A stretch of 64,000 nt of DNA from Anisus vortex (taxonomy: Eukaryota; Mollusca; Gastropoda; Planorbidae). Below are positions 32,691 to 44,830 of the stretch, one piece after another. A program made the position numbers and the translations under genes. Numbering within the stretch: position 1 is the first letter of the stretch; each line of letters begins with the position of its first letter. The notes beneath the pieces were generated by a model. That model worked only from the letters and a program-made list of their open reading frames with translations. It was not told the DNA's origin and did no database searches. The DNA is taken from positions 2,921,201 to 2,985,200 of the forward strand of contig OX421494.1 of the NCBI GenBank assembly GCA_949126835.1, in the 5' to 3' direction.

Positions 32691-33128
32691 TAGCACACAC
32701 TGTATAAGTATACTATACTACATAAACTGTACTATATCTATATAAATGCTATATAAATGCTACTTGTTGTCTTGCATTAGAGCATATAAGGCATAAACGG
32801 TCTTCTATATATTGTTATTGCTAGTAACTTTTTTTTTTAGATTATAGAATTATTATAAATGATATTATCATCATTGATGTATTTTTTTCCACAAAAGCAT
32901 ATCTACTATTACTAAACTAGTTGATACATAAAATAAATACGCATACTATTTAAATAATATGCTAGAATAAATAGTCTAGAATAAATACAAAATAGTTTAT
33001 CTTTTTGTAAAAGTTTACGAGCCAATTAACTATATCACATCTACTGTACGTTGTTTTATTTGGAAATTTCCGCTATTGGAGTGAAGGTTGTAGCCATTGA
33101 AAAGGTAATAACAGCTTTTGAAAAATGC
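32691..33128. other. No gene seen
   Basis: AT-rich unassigned sequence leading to the 61-bp array. Confidence 0.5.
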
Positions 33129-34168
33129 CACAACGTAATCTACCTGTCCTGGCAGTTAAGGATGTTACATAATATTATCTAATCATGGACACAACGTAAT
33201 CTACCTGTCCTGGCAGTTAAGGATGTTACATAATATTATCTAATCATGGACACAACGTAATCTACCTGTCCTGGCAGTTAAGGATGTTACATAATATTAT
33301 CTAATCATGGACACAACGTAATCTACCTGTCCTGGCAGTTAAGGATGTTACATAATATTATCTAATCATGGACACAGCGTAATCTACCTGTCCTGGCAGT
33401 TAAGGATGTTACATAATATTATCTAATCATGGACACAGCGTAATCTACCTGTCCTGGCAGTTAAGGATGTTACATAATATTATCTAATCATGGACACAGC
33501 GTAATCTACCTGTCCTGGCAGTTAAGGATGTTACATAATATTATCTAATCATGGACACAACGTAATCTACCTGTCCTGGCAGTTAAGGATGTTACATAAT
33601 ATTATCTAATCATGGACACAACGTAATCTACCTGTCCTGGCAGTTAAGGATGTTACATAATATTATCTAATCATGGACACAACGTAATCTACCTGTCCTG
33701 GCAGTTAAGGATGTTACATAATATTATCTAATCATGGACACAACGTAATCTACCTGTCCTGGCAGTTAAGGATGTTACATAATATTATCTAATCATGGAC
33801 ACAACGTAATCTACCTGTCCTGGCAGTTAAGGATGTTACATAATATTATCTAATCATGGACACAACGTAATCTACCTGTCCTGGCAGTTAAGGATGTTAG
33901 ATAATATTATCTAATCATGGACACAACTTAATCTACCTGTCCTGGCAGTTAAGGATGTTACATAATATTATCTAATCATGGACACAACGTAATCTACCTG
34001 TCCTGGCAGTTAAGGATGTTACATAATATTATCTAATCATGGACACAACGTAATCTACCTGTCCTGGCAGTTAAGGATGTTACATAATATTATCTAATCA
34101 TGGACACAACGTAATCTACCTGTCCTGGCAGTTAAGGATGTTACATAATATTATCTAATCATGGACAC
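33129..34168. repeat. 61-bp minisatellite, about 17 copies
   Basis: The unit begins cacaacgtaatctacctgtc. Successive units start 61 bp apart, giving a one-base shift per 60-base line. Only a few positions vary: acaacg/acagcg in three adjacent units, one gttag and one acaact. Each unit includes the palindrome ATAATATTAT. The unit length is not a multiple of three, so no long ORF results. Confidence 0.95.
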
Positions 34169-34856
34169 AAGGTAACTCGTGTATAATCTGATCACCTGTG
34201 TGAAATAGAAGGCTGGCCTTGACATTGGTACATTGGCTGGGGTATTTTTAGATCTTTCATTCAGACTTGGCGTTTTATTTGGCGTTTTTGTAGCAGGTTA
34301 TATATATATATACAAAATAAGGTAGCTAACCTAATGTTTAACCACCAACCTCAAGGACCAGGCACTAGCGTTTGTATGACCTTTACCCACTGAGATCTCC
34401 CCGGCTTGGTTTAGAACTGATATCAGGAGTTTAAACTCACGCTAGTATAGCTCTGGGGGTCGTCAGGGTCCGAAAGCTGCCAAGCCACGTCAAGGCGCTA
34501 GCACCTTGTTAATGTAAATTACACACATTAAATATGTAAATTGTGTAGTGGTTACTATCATTGCTTATTATGTAGATCTATAATCGATTAAGATTACAAA
34601 GTTCTCAAAGGAATTTCTTACAACCCTATAGAGTCTAGGTTGAGTGTATTTGGAGTGATAATGGTGGTGACTCGTTTAGAATTTAAAACCATGAAAAGGT
34701 TTGCAGGTGTAATTCTAATGATTTGTTTGGTGATTCAATTGCTGAATGCTAAACAGCTAATGTATTTAATTGAAGAGAACATAAGAAAAACTTCATTTCT
34801 TTGAATATCCTTGGTTCTATAACTAGTGAAAATTTAGAAATACAACCCAATAACAG
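34169..34856. other. No gene seen
   Basis: Unassigned. A short (TA)n run is near 34300-34310. The block around 34440-34510 has tRNA-like spacing on the minus strand but was not convincing. Confidence 0.4.
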
Positions 34857-34990
34857 ACTGTTGCAATGCAGAGATAAAAATAAAGACAAAAACACTTTCC
34901 TTTTCCCTTAAGCGAGAACAAATGCATATAAGTACTCTTTCTTCCCGAGTGGCATTCGGGTATGAAATGGGTTGCCTTAACAAACCAGGA
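34857..34990 (-). mobile_element. Repeat D copy, left of the gap
   Basis: Contains aataaagacaaaaacacttt, cgagaacaaatgcatataag and tcttcccgagtggcattcgg in the same order and orientation as 35191-35315. It ends at the N run, right after aacaaaccagga. Confidence 0.65.
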
Positions 34991-35190
34991 NNNNNNNNNN
35001 NNNNNNNNNNNNNNNNNNNNNNNNNNNNNNNNNNNNNNNNNNNNNNNNNNNNNNNNNNNNNNNNNNNNNNNNNNNNNNNNNNNNNNNNNNNNNNNNNNNN
35101 NNNNNNNNNNNNNNNNNNNNNNNNNNNNNNNNNNNNNNNNNNNNNNNNNNNNNNNNNNNNNNNNNNNNNNNNNNNNNNNNNNNNNNNNNN
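34991..35190. other. Assembly gap of 200 N
   Basis: Exactly 200 unknown bases, so the length is probably a placeholder. Both edges lie in near-identical repeat D sequence. Four ORFs crossing it are meaningless. Confidence 0.99.
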
Positions 35191-35432
35191 CTCTGATAAA
35201 AATAAAGACAAAAACACTTTCCTTTTCCCTAAAGCGAGGACAAATGCATATAAGTACTCTTTCTTCCCGAGTGGCACTCGGGTATGGAATGGGTAGCCTT
35301 AACAAACCAGTAATACTTATTATCATTTAAAACATTAATAAAGGTGCAAGACTAGACCCGGACCACGAATGGGCGTAAGACGCAATAAGCTTCTTCACAG
35401 AAGGAGCGTCTGTAATATATAAGATAAGATTA
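35191..35432 (-). mobile_element. Repeat D copy, right of the gap
   Basis: Minus-strand reading gives taatcttatcttatatatta, cagacgctccttctgtgaag, ttactggtttgttaaggcta and cactcgggaagaaagagtac, the order of the 53018 copy. It is the longest copy in the window. Confidence 0.7.
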
Positions 35433-35764
35433 GAAGATGTTAATATGTAAACAATGTTAAATCTTCGCATCATCCCACGGAAAAGAGATTGATCTACGTG
35501 TCCCTTATAAGTGAATAATTGAATAAGAAGTGGAGAGCTTGACAGAAGAAACATTGTGTTTGACAAAACTTTATTGTGGTGTTCTATGTTGATTGATTCA
35601 AACCCAAACATTGTGTTTGACTATAGACAATCAAGTCTAGATAGTTGTTTTTTATATGTATTATATCTTGTGTTTAATTATCCTAAATCATCGACACAGC
35701 ATAAGGAAAAGGTGAATGTTGCTTGTGCAGCGTTTTAAACATTAAAAACACTCTTGTCCCGTTT
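35433..35764. other. No gene seen; short shared block
   Basis: A block at about 35563-35602 (ctttattgtggtgttctatg then ttgattgattcaa) recurs at about 37848-37882, so part of an unnamed repeat is present. Confidence 0.45.
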
Positions 35765-36003
35765 GTTGGTTGAGGAGAGACAGAAGAGAGAAACAGAGAT
35801 AGAGAGAAAAAATAGAGAGAGAGAGATGGGGAAAGAGATAGAAAGCGGGGTAGAGAGAAAAGCAAGAAAGAGAGAGAGAGAGAGAAAGAGAGAGAAGGAG
35901 AGAGAGACTGAAAAAAAGAACGGAAGAAAAGAAATAGGAGCGAGAGAAAGGGAAAGATTTACACGTTGAGTGTGAGTGTTTTAGAGAGAGAGAGAGAAAG
36001 AGA

Positions 36004-36081
<78 letters not shown>

Positions 36082-36100
36082 AAGAGAGAGATGGAGGAAG
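35765..36100. repeat. GA-rich simple-sequence tract
   Basis: Purine-rich (GA)n with GAAA interruptions, most regular at 35978-36092. Ser/Leu/Phe-rich or Glu/Arg/Lys-rich ORFs on either strand are artefacts. Confidence 0.9.
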
Positions 36101-36783
36101 GAAGGAAGAAATAGGATTCAAAAAGAAAATATTTAGTATTATACCTCACCTTATTATAACTTTATTTAAAAGTTGTGTAAAAGAAACGGAGCAGCGAGTT
36201 TTAAGTCTATAAAATAATATATGTCCAATCTTTTAAACAATTCTACTGATTGACATTATCATTTCCTCTGATATTTAGTCAAAGTCAAATTAAACAAACA
36301 ATCAATATAAAACAACAACAACAATATAAAAAAAAACAAAAAAAAAAAACTATAACACATTTTTAAATATTTAATTATTGATTTTTTATTCCACCGCGCT
36401 GCAAACCTTAAGTCATGAATGTTTCATTCAGCCTCCATTTCTAACCAACGCTATCAGATGGAGTATAATTTATTGTCACATAATACTTGATAACCGTTGA
36501 AACTCTGTAATTTTTTTTTTTTCTTTTAGATGTTGTTTTTTTTACCTTAGATGTAAAACATTGTATTTTATATACACGTCGGAAGTAAAGAGGGATAACT
36601 GTGTCAGAAATTGTACGCAGAACATAAACAAAAAATTGAAGTTATAGAACTTGTCCTAATAAAGTGGCGATTCTTATCTTCAATAACTAGACAAGTTTTT
36701 TATCCAAGAAATCTTTCCTGAGTCTTATTCGTTTAAGCGTTAAGGATTTAAGACCTGTCTATATATTGTTCTCTGTAATCGTT
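36101..36783. other. No gene seen
   Basis: AT-rich with A and T homopolymer runs. Nothing was assigned. Confidence 0.5.
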
Positions 36784-37300
36784 GGCTCAGTAATCAATTA
36801 TTTGATTTAGCACATTGTAGGCTCAGTAATCAATTATTTGATTTAGCACATTGTAGGTTTAGTAATCAATTATTTGATTTAGCACATTGTAGGCTTAGTA
36901 ATCAATTATTTGATTTAGCACATTGTAGGCTTAGTAATCAATTATTTGATTTAGCACATTGTAGGCTTAGTAATAAATTATTTGATTTAGCACATTGTAG
37001 GCTCAGTAATCAATTATTTGATTTAGCACATTGTAGGCTTAGTAATCAATTATTTGATTTAGCACATTGTAGGCTTAGTAATCAATTATTTGATTTAGCA
37101 CAATGTAGGCTCAGTAATCGATTATTTGATTTAGCAGAATGTAGGCTCAGTAATCAATTATTTGATTTAGCACATTGTAGGCTCAGTAATCAATTATTTG
37201 ATTTAGCACATTGTAGGCTCAGTAATCGATTATTTGATTTAGCACATTGTAGGCTCAGTAATAGATTATTTGATTTAGCACATTGTAGGCTCAGTAATTG
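36784..37300. repeat. 36-bp minisatellite, about 14 copies
   Basis: The unit is ggctcagtaatcaattattt followed by gatttagcacattgta, spaced 36 bp. Single-base variants (ggctta, ggttta, taataaa, tcgatt) occur. Each unit holds AATCAA-TTAT-TTGATT, a 6-bp-arm hairpin. Every unit has stops in most frames, so unlike the 12.9-kb array it gives no long ORF. Confidence 0.95.
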
Positions 37301-37579
37301 TTAGTAACGCCTGATAAAAATAATAATTTTTTTAGACTCAAGATAACGTATACAGGTTTTATAAAAAGAATGTTAGCCTTTACGATGTATTTAAACCCTT
37401 TCCAAAATACTAAGGCCGCTCGTTGACGCCACTTGCTTTTTGGCATTATATTTAATTCAAATACTGTGAACTGTAAATGTAAGAACCAAGACATTAAAAG
37501 TCAATCTCAATGAAACTTCTTCGTATTCTGTACATATAGATTCTAACTGGCAGTTTACACTGGTTACTAAATATCATAA
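37301..37579. other. No gene seen
   Basis: AT-rich. The 67-codon minus ORF has no recognisable domain. Confidence 0.45.
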
Positions 37580-37795
37580 GTCGCCTCAGAGTTCACCCGT
37601 TTATGTGACCACGGTATACTGGGAGAGTGTGTGGTTAGTACAATACCCTCAACTAAAGTCAGGTGCCCGTCATAGCTGGGTAGACTCAGGGACACACTCC
37701 AGGCCCGAGAACAATTCCTAGCCGTCACCAGCATTTGAACTCAGAACCTTGGGTACGCCAACCGAACGCGCTGCCGCTCGGTCACGCTGCCGATG
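37580..37795 (-). mobile_element. SINE-A copy
   Basis: Minus-strand head with cggcagcgtgaccgagcggc and the B-box-like gagttcaaatgc. Body blocks are intact, but the region before ctcaactaaag is shortened. Confidence 0.8.
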
Positions 37796-38549
37796 TGTAT
37801 AGCTATATAAAATTGTTTGCAACGTTTCAATACATATAACATCAACTTTATTGTCATGTTTTATGTTGATTGATTCAAGCCAAAACCTGTCATCAACATC
37901 CCGGATCGCCATGGACTTCATCGCTCAAAAATGTTGTTGTTTCGCAGACTTCACAAATTTGAATTTCAAATGTTCAGATTGCAGATATCTTTAAGTCCGT
38001 TTCCGGATCGCGTCCACGTGTTTGAGTATTCCGGAAATTCAAATTTAATTCAACATCTTTCAATTCACGAGTGAGTAAACAGTTCGTGCAGTGAGTTCAA
38101 CTAAGACCTTAATGGTTAAACGAATAATAACCATTGCAATGTTTTCGACATCAACAGCACAGATCTACTAAGAATAATCGTTCCTATTGTAAAGGGTTTA
38201 TGATCTCGGTACAGAGGCGCTTGTAGCAACTAATGACGTCATCGAAATCTGGGCAGTAAACAGGAAGTTATTTTGAGTGACAGATGATTCTACATGGAAA
38301 CGGTTGCCAATTCCTTCCCGGCATGGAATTCTTCAAAAGATAGATCCCCGTTAGTTCTGTGATCTCCAACAGAAGTTGTCACAGGAACCAAATGAGTTAT
38401 CAAAATAACTCTGTTTTTTGTTGTTGTTGCCAACATAGCCGATGGACTTGGAGAAGTATTCCGGTCTCACAGAAAACAACGTAGTTTATGTTATAATATA
38501 CATCTTAAAAAAAAAGAGTTTACAAAGTAGAGAAAGGGGGAAGATGGAA

Positions 38550-38596
<47 letters not shown>

Positions 38597-39139
38597 GTTC
38601 AATAACATAAATCATTCTCCAGTTAATCATGTAGAGACATGTGGTCAATGACTGACCATTCTTTTTTTCATTCTTTAGAATCCAGATGAGCAGTTACAGA
38701 GTTCTGGCTTTTGTTGTTTTTGTTATCTGTCAGATTTGTTGTTTTTGTTATCTGTCAGATTTGTTGTTTTTTAAATCATCTTAGTTCCTATAATACATAG
38801 CCCGGCCGTGGTTATGACGTTAAATGGTCAAAGTGTGGCACTTTACAAACCGCTAAGGGGTACAGTCCTGAAACAAGAGTTTAGGAACCGTTCATAAAAC
38901 AAACATTTGTCGGTTTAGTTGAAGTTATTGATATTAGCTTAACGTGATACACTGCTGTTTACTTCAGCATGTAAATTCCATTCATCGATAGTTTCAAACA
39001 ATAGTCTATTATATCATTGGATATCGAGAGTCAGCCATAAATCAGCCATTTTTCAATCGTATCAAAAGTCAACACTACATTTTGATACACAAGATATTTA
39101 AAGTCAGCCGTACCTTACACGTGAATTTGGTTTTCCTAT
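37796..39139. other. No gene seen; (GA)n and 25-bp duplication
   Basis: A (GA)n run is at about 38550-38592. A 25-bp unit, tttgttgtttttgttatctg then tcaga, is repeated from about 38709 to 38775. The remainder is unassigned. Confidence 0.5.
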
Positions 39140-40744
39140 CTCTTCCTGCGCTATGTACCCAAGCGTAACACTCTGAGTGTGAATGAAGATATTAATACTT
39201 TTATCAACCAACTAAATAATTTTTACTGCCGTTTTGACTGTCACGATTTTAGATCTATTCACCAAGACATAATGTCATCTTTTAACAATTTAAATTTAAT
39301 TCTAGATGGAAGTCAAGAAGGTTTCAGTGTAGATGTTGTGACGTCACTGTTTAAACAAGTAAACATATCCAAAGCGTCAGGACCAGACAGAATAAGTGGG
39401 CGACTAGTAAAGCTTTGTGCGGAACAGCTGTCCTTTATTTTTTGCTACATTTTTAATCAATCTTGGGAAAACCATACTATTCCTATTATCTGGAAAACCT
39501 CAGAGATTGTGCCCGTACCAAAGAAAGAAAAAGTCCTTTGCAACAATGACCTACGTCCTGTCGCTTTAACATCTATTATCATGAAATGTTTTGAGAAAAT
39601 TTTTCTCAGACGTATACTAAATAAGGTGCACAAAAGCCTTGATCCCTACCAATTTGCTTACAAAAAAGGCAGAAGCGCAGAGGATGCTATAGCATTAATG
39701 TTAGATAGACTGTACCACCATCTGGATACGCCAAAGAATTACGCTCGAATACTCTTCGTTGACTTTTCATCTGCCTTTAAATACCATCCAACCACACCTT
39801 ATGATACAGAAACTATCTGTTTTAAATATCAGTCAACGCATCCAAGCCTGGAACATGCAATTTTTGATAAACCGCCCTCAATTTGTCAGAGTAGAGGGAT
39901 GTACCTCACAAATAAGAGAAATAAGCACTGAGTGCCTCAAGGGTGTGTCCTCTCTCCCGTTCTATACACAACTTACACCAATGACATTCAAAGTTCAGCA
40001 ATCGATACCGTATCTGTAATCAAATACGCCGATGATACAGCCATTGTCGGCCTTGTTTCGAGTGACGACAGTCTCTATCACAGGACGACCTCAGATTTCT
40101 ACAAATGGTGCGGAGAGAACTACCTGATATTGAACATCACAAAAACGAAAGAAATGATTGTAGACTTCCGGAAGGAGAAACACAAGCTGACTGATTTGCA
40201 CATAAACAACCAAATAATAGATCAAGTCTCGCAATATAAATATCTTGGCGTCACAATTACTGACAAACTGACTTGGTCTGACCACTGCCAAATCCTTTGT
40301 AAGAAAATGCACCAACGACTTTTCTGTCTTAATAAACTAAAAATATTTCACATAGAGAAAACCATTATGAATCTATTTTACTAGGCGACTGTTGGTAGCA
40401 TCATAACCTTTGCAATCACCTGCTGGTATGGTAATACCACCACATTGAACAAACATCGGATAGACCGCCTAATAAACAAAGCCTCTCGTACTACACAGAC
40501 AGAATTACCATCTCTTGCGGATATTTTCAGTTCAAGGTGCCTGTCTATGATTGATAAAATCCTCCAAGATCATGCACACCCGCTTCATGATAGTTACATA
40601 ATATCTAGTCGAAGTGGTCGGCTTCTTTCTATAAGGGCAAGAACAGAGAGATTTAAGAACTCTTTTGTTCCACTGTCAGTAAGACTCTTTCAAAATAATC
40701 ATCTTTCAGCCAGGAAATACGATGGCTCAATAGCTGACTCCTAA
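39140..40744 (+). pseudogene. CR1/Rex1-like LINE reverse transcriptase, 5'-truncated
   Basis: The reading starts near RNTLSVNEDINTFI and shows the reverse transcriptase blocks in order: SGPDRISGRLVKLC, LRPVALTSIIMKCFEKI, FVDFSSAF (motif A), PQGCVLSPVLY (motif B), YADDTAIVG (motif C) and YKYLGVTI. The C-terminal region ends DGSIADS with TAA at 40742-40744. Breaks are a frameshift at about 39778, a second at about 39925, and an in-frame TAG at 40382-40384. The endonuclease domain is missing. It would once have primed on target DNA and copied LINE RNA. The CR1/Rex1 assignment is from motif style. Confidence 0.85.
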
Positions 40745-40930
40745 ATAATAGGCCTACTTTTTTCTTGTATGATAAATGGTATGATAGTGTGCGTGAATGT
40801 CTATTGTGTTTGAGTACAAATGGTTCTTTAATATTGTTTTAGGTATGCTGAAAGACGGAATTTATGTAATCAAGTCAATTTTCCATTCATTTGGATCAAT
40901 AAAGCAATCTTATCTTATCTTATCTTATTA
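40745..40930 (+). mobile_element. 3' UTR and (TCTTA)n tail of the CR1-like LINE
   Basis: Short 3' UTR with aataaagcaatcttatctta and further TCTTA units to about 40928. Such short tandem tails, not poly(A), are usual for CR1-group LINEs. No target duplication was resolved. Confidence 0.75.
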
Positions 40931-41503
40931 CAAAAGTAACTTAAAAACGGAAAATCCCCATTACTCCTCAATGGAATCGTTCACATGCAATCATCTTTTT
41001 ACAATCAGGTTAGCTGTTTCGCCATAGACAATATTCGGAAATTTCCGATGCCCAAAATCAACTTCCACTCAAAAGGCTCTCACAAAAAAACACAAAGCGT
41101 ACAGAGCGGTATTATCATTTATTTGAATGCATAAAATGTCATATAAATATGAGACAAAGAATATTTCCACTCTAAAAACTACTATTCATTTTTATAAATG
41201 TTTTTTTTTTTAATTTCCTAATTCGTTAATAGATTGTCCAGATGCATTGAAGCTATTTCACTCTGAATCGAACAGAAATGATACCAATTACCTTGCAAAC
41301 TGACAGTAAAGACCCAGCCAAACACAATCTTGAACCACTTTTCTATCTCGTTAAACACATTAAAGATTCCCATACAGAGCAACGATTGTGTCATAAGGAC
41401 ATTATATTTTATTGTAGTCGCTTATCTGATTATAAGCAAAGACTTAAAAAACAAAACAAAAAACAATAAAAAGTGAAGAAAAAAAACTCAGTTATTGGAG
41501 ATT
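40931..41503. other. No gene seen
   Basis: AT-rich. A 63-codon ORF at 41278 has no recognisable domain. Confidence 0.45.
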
Positions 41504-41655
41504 ACGCAAGGGTACATAACTCTAAACGCAAGGGTACATAACTCTAAACGCAAGGGTACATAACTCTAAACGCAAGGGTACATAACTCTAAACGCAAGGG
41601 TACATAACTCTAAACACAAGGGTACATAACTCTAAACGCAAAAATACATTACTCT
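41504..41655. repeat. 22-bp minisatellite, about 6.5 copies
   Basis: Unit acgcaagggtacataactct plus aa at 22-bp spacing from 41504. The last copies carry cacaagg and cgcaaaaatacatta variants. Confidence 0.95.
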
Positions 41656-41886
41656 ATTAGGAAAAAAACAAGATTCAATCAGTGATACAAATGAGATTAT
41701 GTCAAGAGAAATATTGATATTTTCATTTCTAGTGAGACTGTTTGGTGTAAGTATGTGTAGACGATAATTTAACTAAACACAATTTTTAATGATAAATATA
41801 ATAATTTAACATAGTTATGGCATTTATGTTAATTGTATAACACGAAATATTAGTATACGTAGACAACTAGTAAACCATAGCAATAT

Positions 41887-42065
41887 AGCACATGTATCAA
41901 ACTAGCACATGTAGCCAACCAGCACACGTAGCAAACCAACACACGTAGCTAAGTAGCACAAGTAGCTAACTAGCACAAGTAGCAAACTGGCACATAGACT
42001 ATAGCAAACTAGCACACATAGCAAATTAGCATATTTAGCAAACTATCACATATAGCGAACTAGAA
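41887..42065. repeat. Decayed 17-bp repeat (tagcaaactagcacata)
   Basis: About ten variants of tagcaaactagcacatg occur in tandem, each with one to four changes. Confidence 0.85.
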
Positions 42066-43439
42066 AATGATTGCCCTGCTTGGCCATTTTTTCATTCCAG
42101 GCTGTCCAGTCACTGGTCAACATTTAGATTACTTTGACTAACCATCATTAAATACTCAGACGGCTGGTCTGCAATACAAAAGAAAAAAACACACCGAAAA
42201 ACTCAAACAGAGAGTTACTCTTTCCTGACCATTCGTACCACCCCCACCGCTGACCTAGTGAAGACTATAAGTAGCGTCTTCAGATTAGGTTGAGATAAAG
42301 TCAACTAAAAAAACTTTTTATCTTTTTCATTCTTACTTTTAGTCAGTGAGCTCACACTAAAACAATCAAGACTTAAGAAGGCCATGGCTTTTTTTTTTAG
42401 GGTTTGCCAACCCTAGTTTTATGCTAAGCTGGGAAGGGATTTGTCAAGTTGGCAGGCATGCTTCTGAAAGTTTTTAGCTTCATTAAGTCTTCACTTGGGA
42501 GCTTCTAGAGAGGTGACATTTGGATGGGGGAAGATTAACCCTTAGACGTTGCGTGGAGGATCCTTGAAAATAATACCAGGCTTAACTCTAACGCAAATAA
42601 TGGACCAAGATTAATTTTAGAGATTGTTCCAATTATAGAAGCAATAGAAAATTGCATAGGTTAGTTGAACCGATTCTTATAAACCAATCATATTGAAGTG
42701 TGTAATACACTCTAGGGGAGTTGTATTAGGGAGTACATACGTAATGCAAGAGGTAGTGTGGACAAGACACTGCTCACATGTCATTTGACTGGTTAAAATG
42801 AATTTTGCTAAAACATGTTTTTCAGTCATACCAATGGGTTACATTAATTAATCACAGTTTAAAATATATTGCTTTGGGCTTTGAAAGCCCATTTTTTGAT
42901 GTGTCGCAGTCTAAGTTTTAAATTATCAACCTTTATTAATATAGAAAGGTATGCAAAATAACAACAAAACTTTCTGACATAAATCATAAAGCTAAAGCTG
43001 TCAATAATTTTTTAATGCGTGTTGAAAGAAGCATGACCAGGGCAGTTATTTTTTTTATCAATGTTGTTGTTTAGTAAAAATAAATTCCAGTGAGGGATGC
43101 CAATCCGATCATGCGTTGTAGCTGGCTACTTTAGCAACAAGGTGCAGCCTTTAAACTTGAGAAATATGACATAATCTACTCAACACACGGACTAATTCAA
43201 GTAAACCTTTGGCAACATTTCTAAAAAGAGATGGTGATATGCAAAACGTAACATCCGTTTATTTATTATTTAATTATTGTTTTTGCTTTCCTAGTTTCGC
43301 TTCGGCTTTTATTTTTATGTACTGAATACTGCATCAACTTTACCTGTTTATATATCTTCGTTGGCTTGTTGTGTAGGTTATTATCTCGTTAACCGTATTC
43401 ATGTCACCAAGACGTTCCATTATTTGCAGATTATGATGG
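42066..43439. other. No gene seen
   Basis: No ORF or known repeat was supported across about 1.4 kb. A small inverted repeat (agggtt-tgcc-aaccct) is at about 42400. Confidence 0.5.
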
Positions 43440-43740
43440 GAAAGTGAAAAGTGTTACAGTAATGTACAAAGTAATACAGTAATGTAAAAATAATACAGTA
43501 TGTCAAAAGTGACACAGTAATGTCATAAGTAATACAGTAATTTCATATAAAAAATACAGTAATGTAAAAGTTAAAACGGTAATATCAAGAAAAAAGAGCA
43601 ATATCAAATGTAATAGAGTAAAATTAAAAAAAAATACAGTGATGTCCAAAACAAAAATATATCAAACGTAATAGAGTAATGTCAAAATGAACACAACAAT
43701 ATAAACAGTAACGCAGTAATGTATGTGGTAACGTTGTAAC
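43440..43740. repeat. Decayed (acagtaatgtaaaagtaat) array
   Basis: Roughly 15 loose variants of cagtaatgtcaaaagtaata. The period is about 18-20 bp and not strict. Confidence 0.7.
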
Positions 43741-43979
43741 GCACTCCAAGATTGAGATAATTTAAATGGTATTTTGTGAACTCTGTTGCAAATTTTTAAT
43801 TACCGAACAAAAAATTAATGTTGAAATGATCAGACAAATAACTTCTATTGTACTAAGAACGAAAATGTAAGCCCTGGATATAGACCTTGATATTTGCGCG
43901 AAAGATGATACAGCTTACACATAAAGATCAAAAGGTCATGGCAAGTGGGCCACCTGACTCATACAATCTAAAACTGTTG

Positions 43980-44195
43980 TATCTTGGACCAAATTGAGCC
44001 ATAGGGCCGGTGGCCACGGGATATTAGGGGATTGTGTGACCAGTAAAATGTCCAGCTGCCTTTACTTTACCTCAACTAAAGTCAGGTACCCATCGAGTCC
44101 AGGGAAAAAAATCCTAGCCTTCACCAGAATCCGAACCCAGAACCTACCGTACGCCAGTCAAATGCGCTGCTGCTCGACACCGTGTACCATTAGAG
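43980..44195 (-). mobile_element. SINE-A copy, two internal deletions
   Basis: Lacks the gaagcagcgttcaccagttt block after gggccggt and most of the gagctgggtagactcag block. Head and B-box-like region remain on the minus strand. The 101-codon ORF over it is a shadow. Confidence 0.75.
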
Positions 44196-44426
44196 CTGTA
44201 GAGCTGGGTGCACACATGAAGGATAGACTCGTTGCTTCCTCTACCTGTCTGTTAGGACGAAATAATATAATTGTGGATACGAGTTTTTTTTTCACCTGAA
44301 TCCCACAAGTATGTCTTGATGGAACACTATTGCACTTGGAATGGTGAAATTAAGGTTTGATCAAAACTTCTTGGGGGTGGCACAATCATGGGCTGAGATC
44401 AGCATTTTAACTGGCTAAAGCTTTCG

Positions 44427-44638
44427 GGCGGCTGGTTAGCAAAGTCGACAGCGAACTCGACTCTCAAGCGCCGCATCAGGGGTTCGACCCTCGGTGCAGG
44501 CAGCCATAAATCCACCGCCGACTTGGAGAGGAGAGGGGCGCCGCCAAGTCTACCAAGCCCAAGAGAGGACTAAAGCCTGTGTCCATTAGCTCCCCCCAAC
44601 GACCGCCAAGGTTAAGGGTCAAGAAGAAGAAGAAGAAA
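44427..44638 (+). mobile_element. SINE-B copy with (AAG)n tail
   Basis: The head ggcggctggttagcaaagtc has A-box-like spacing and ggggttcgaccctcgg is B-box-like, about 45 bp later. The body includes tccaccgccgacttggagag and gccaagtctaccaagcccaa. It ends in (AAG)n at about 44622-44638. The second copy at 54756 is nearly identical, so the family is fairly young. Confidence 0.8.
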
Positions 44639-44647
44639 GCTTTCGAA

Positions 44648-44830
44648 GCAATTGTGTGACCATAACAATGCCCAGCCTTCTAAACTTTACCCTAACAGAT
44701 GTCAGGTATCATTTAGAGCCTGGATTGAGTATGGTTAGATCTAAAACCTAGAGGAAAATTGCCAACCTTCTCAGAATCAAACCATTGATGCTAGGAATTG
44801 TAATGCAACGCTCTTTCACTGGACCCCTCA
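44648..44830 (-). mobile_element. SINE-A copy, diverged
   Basis: Blocks attgtgtgaccataacaatg, cccagcc, taacagatgtcaggtatcat and ccttctcagaatcaaaccat follow the family order on the minus strand. Its left edge touches the SINE-B tail. Confidence 0.55.

Noticed and set aside
34823..35330. Four ORFs across the N run
   Set aside because: Most of their length is unknown bases.
35742..36149. 135-codon Ser/Leu/Phe-rich ORF
   Set aside because: Translation of the complement of a GA-rich simple repeat.
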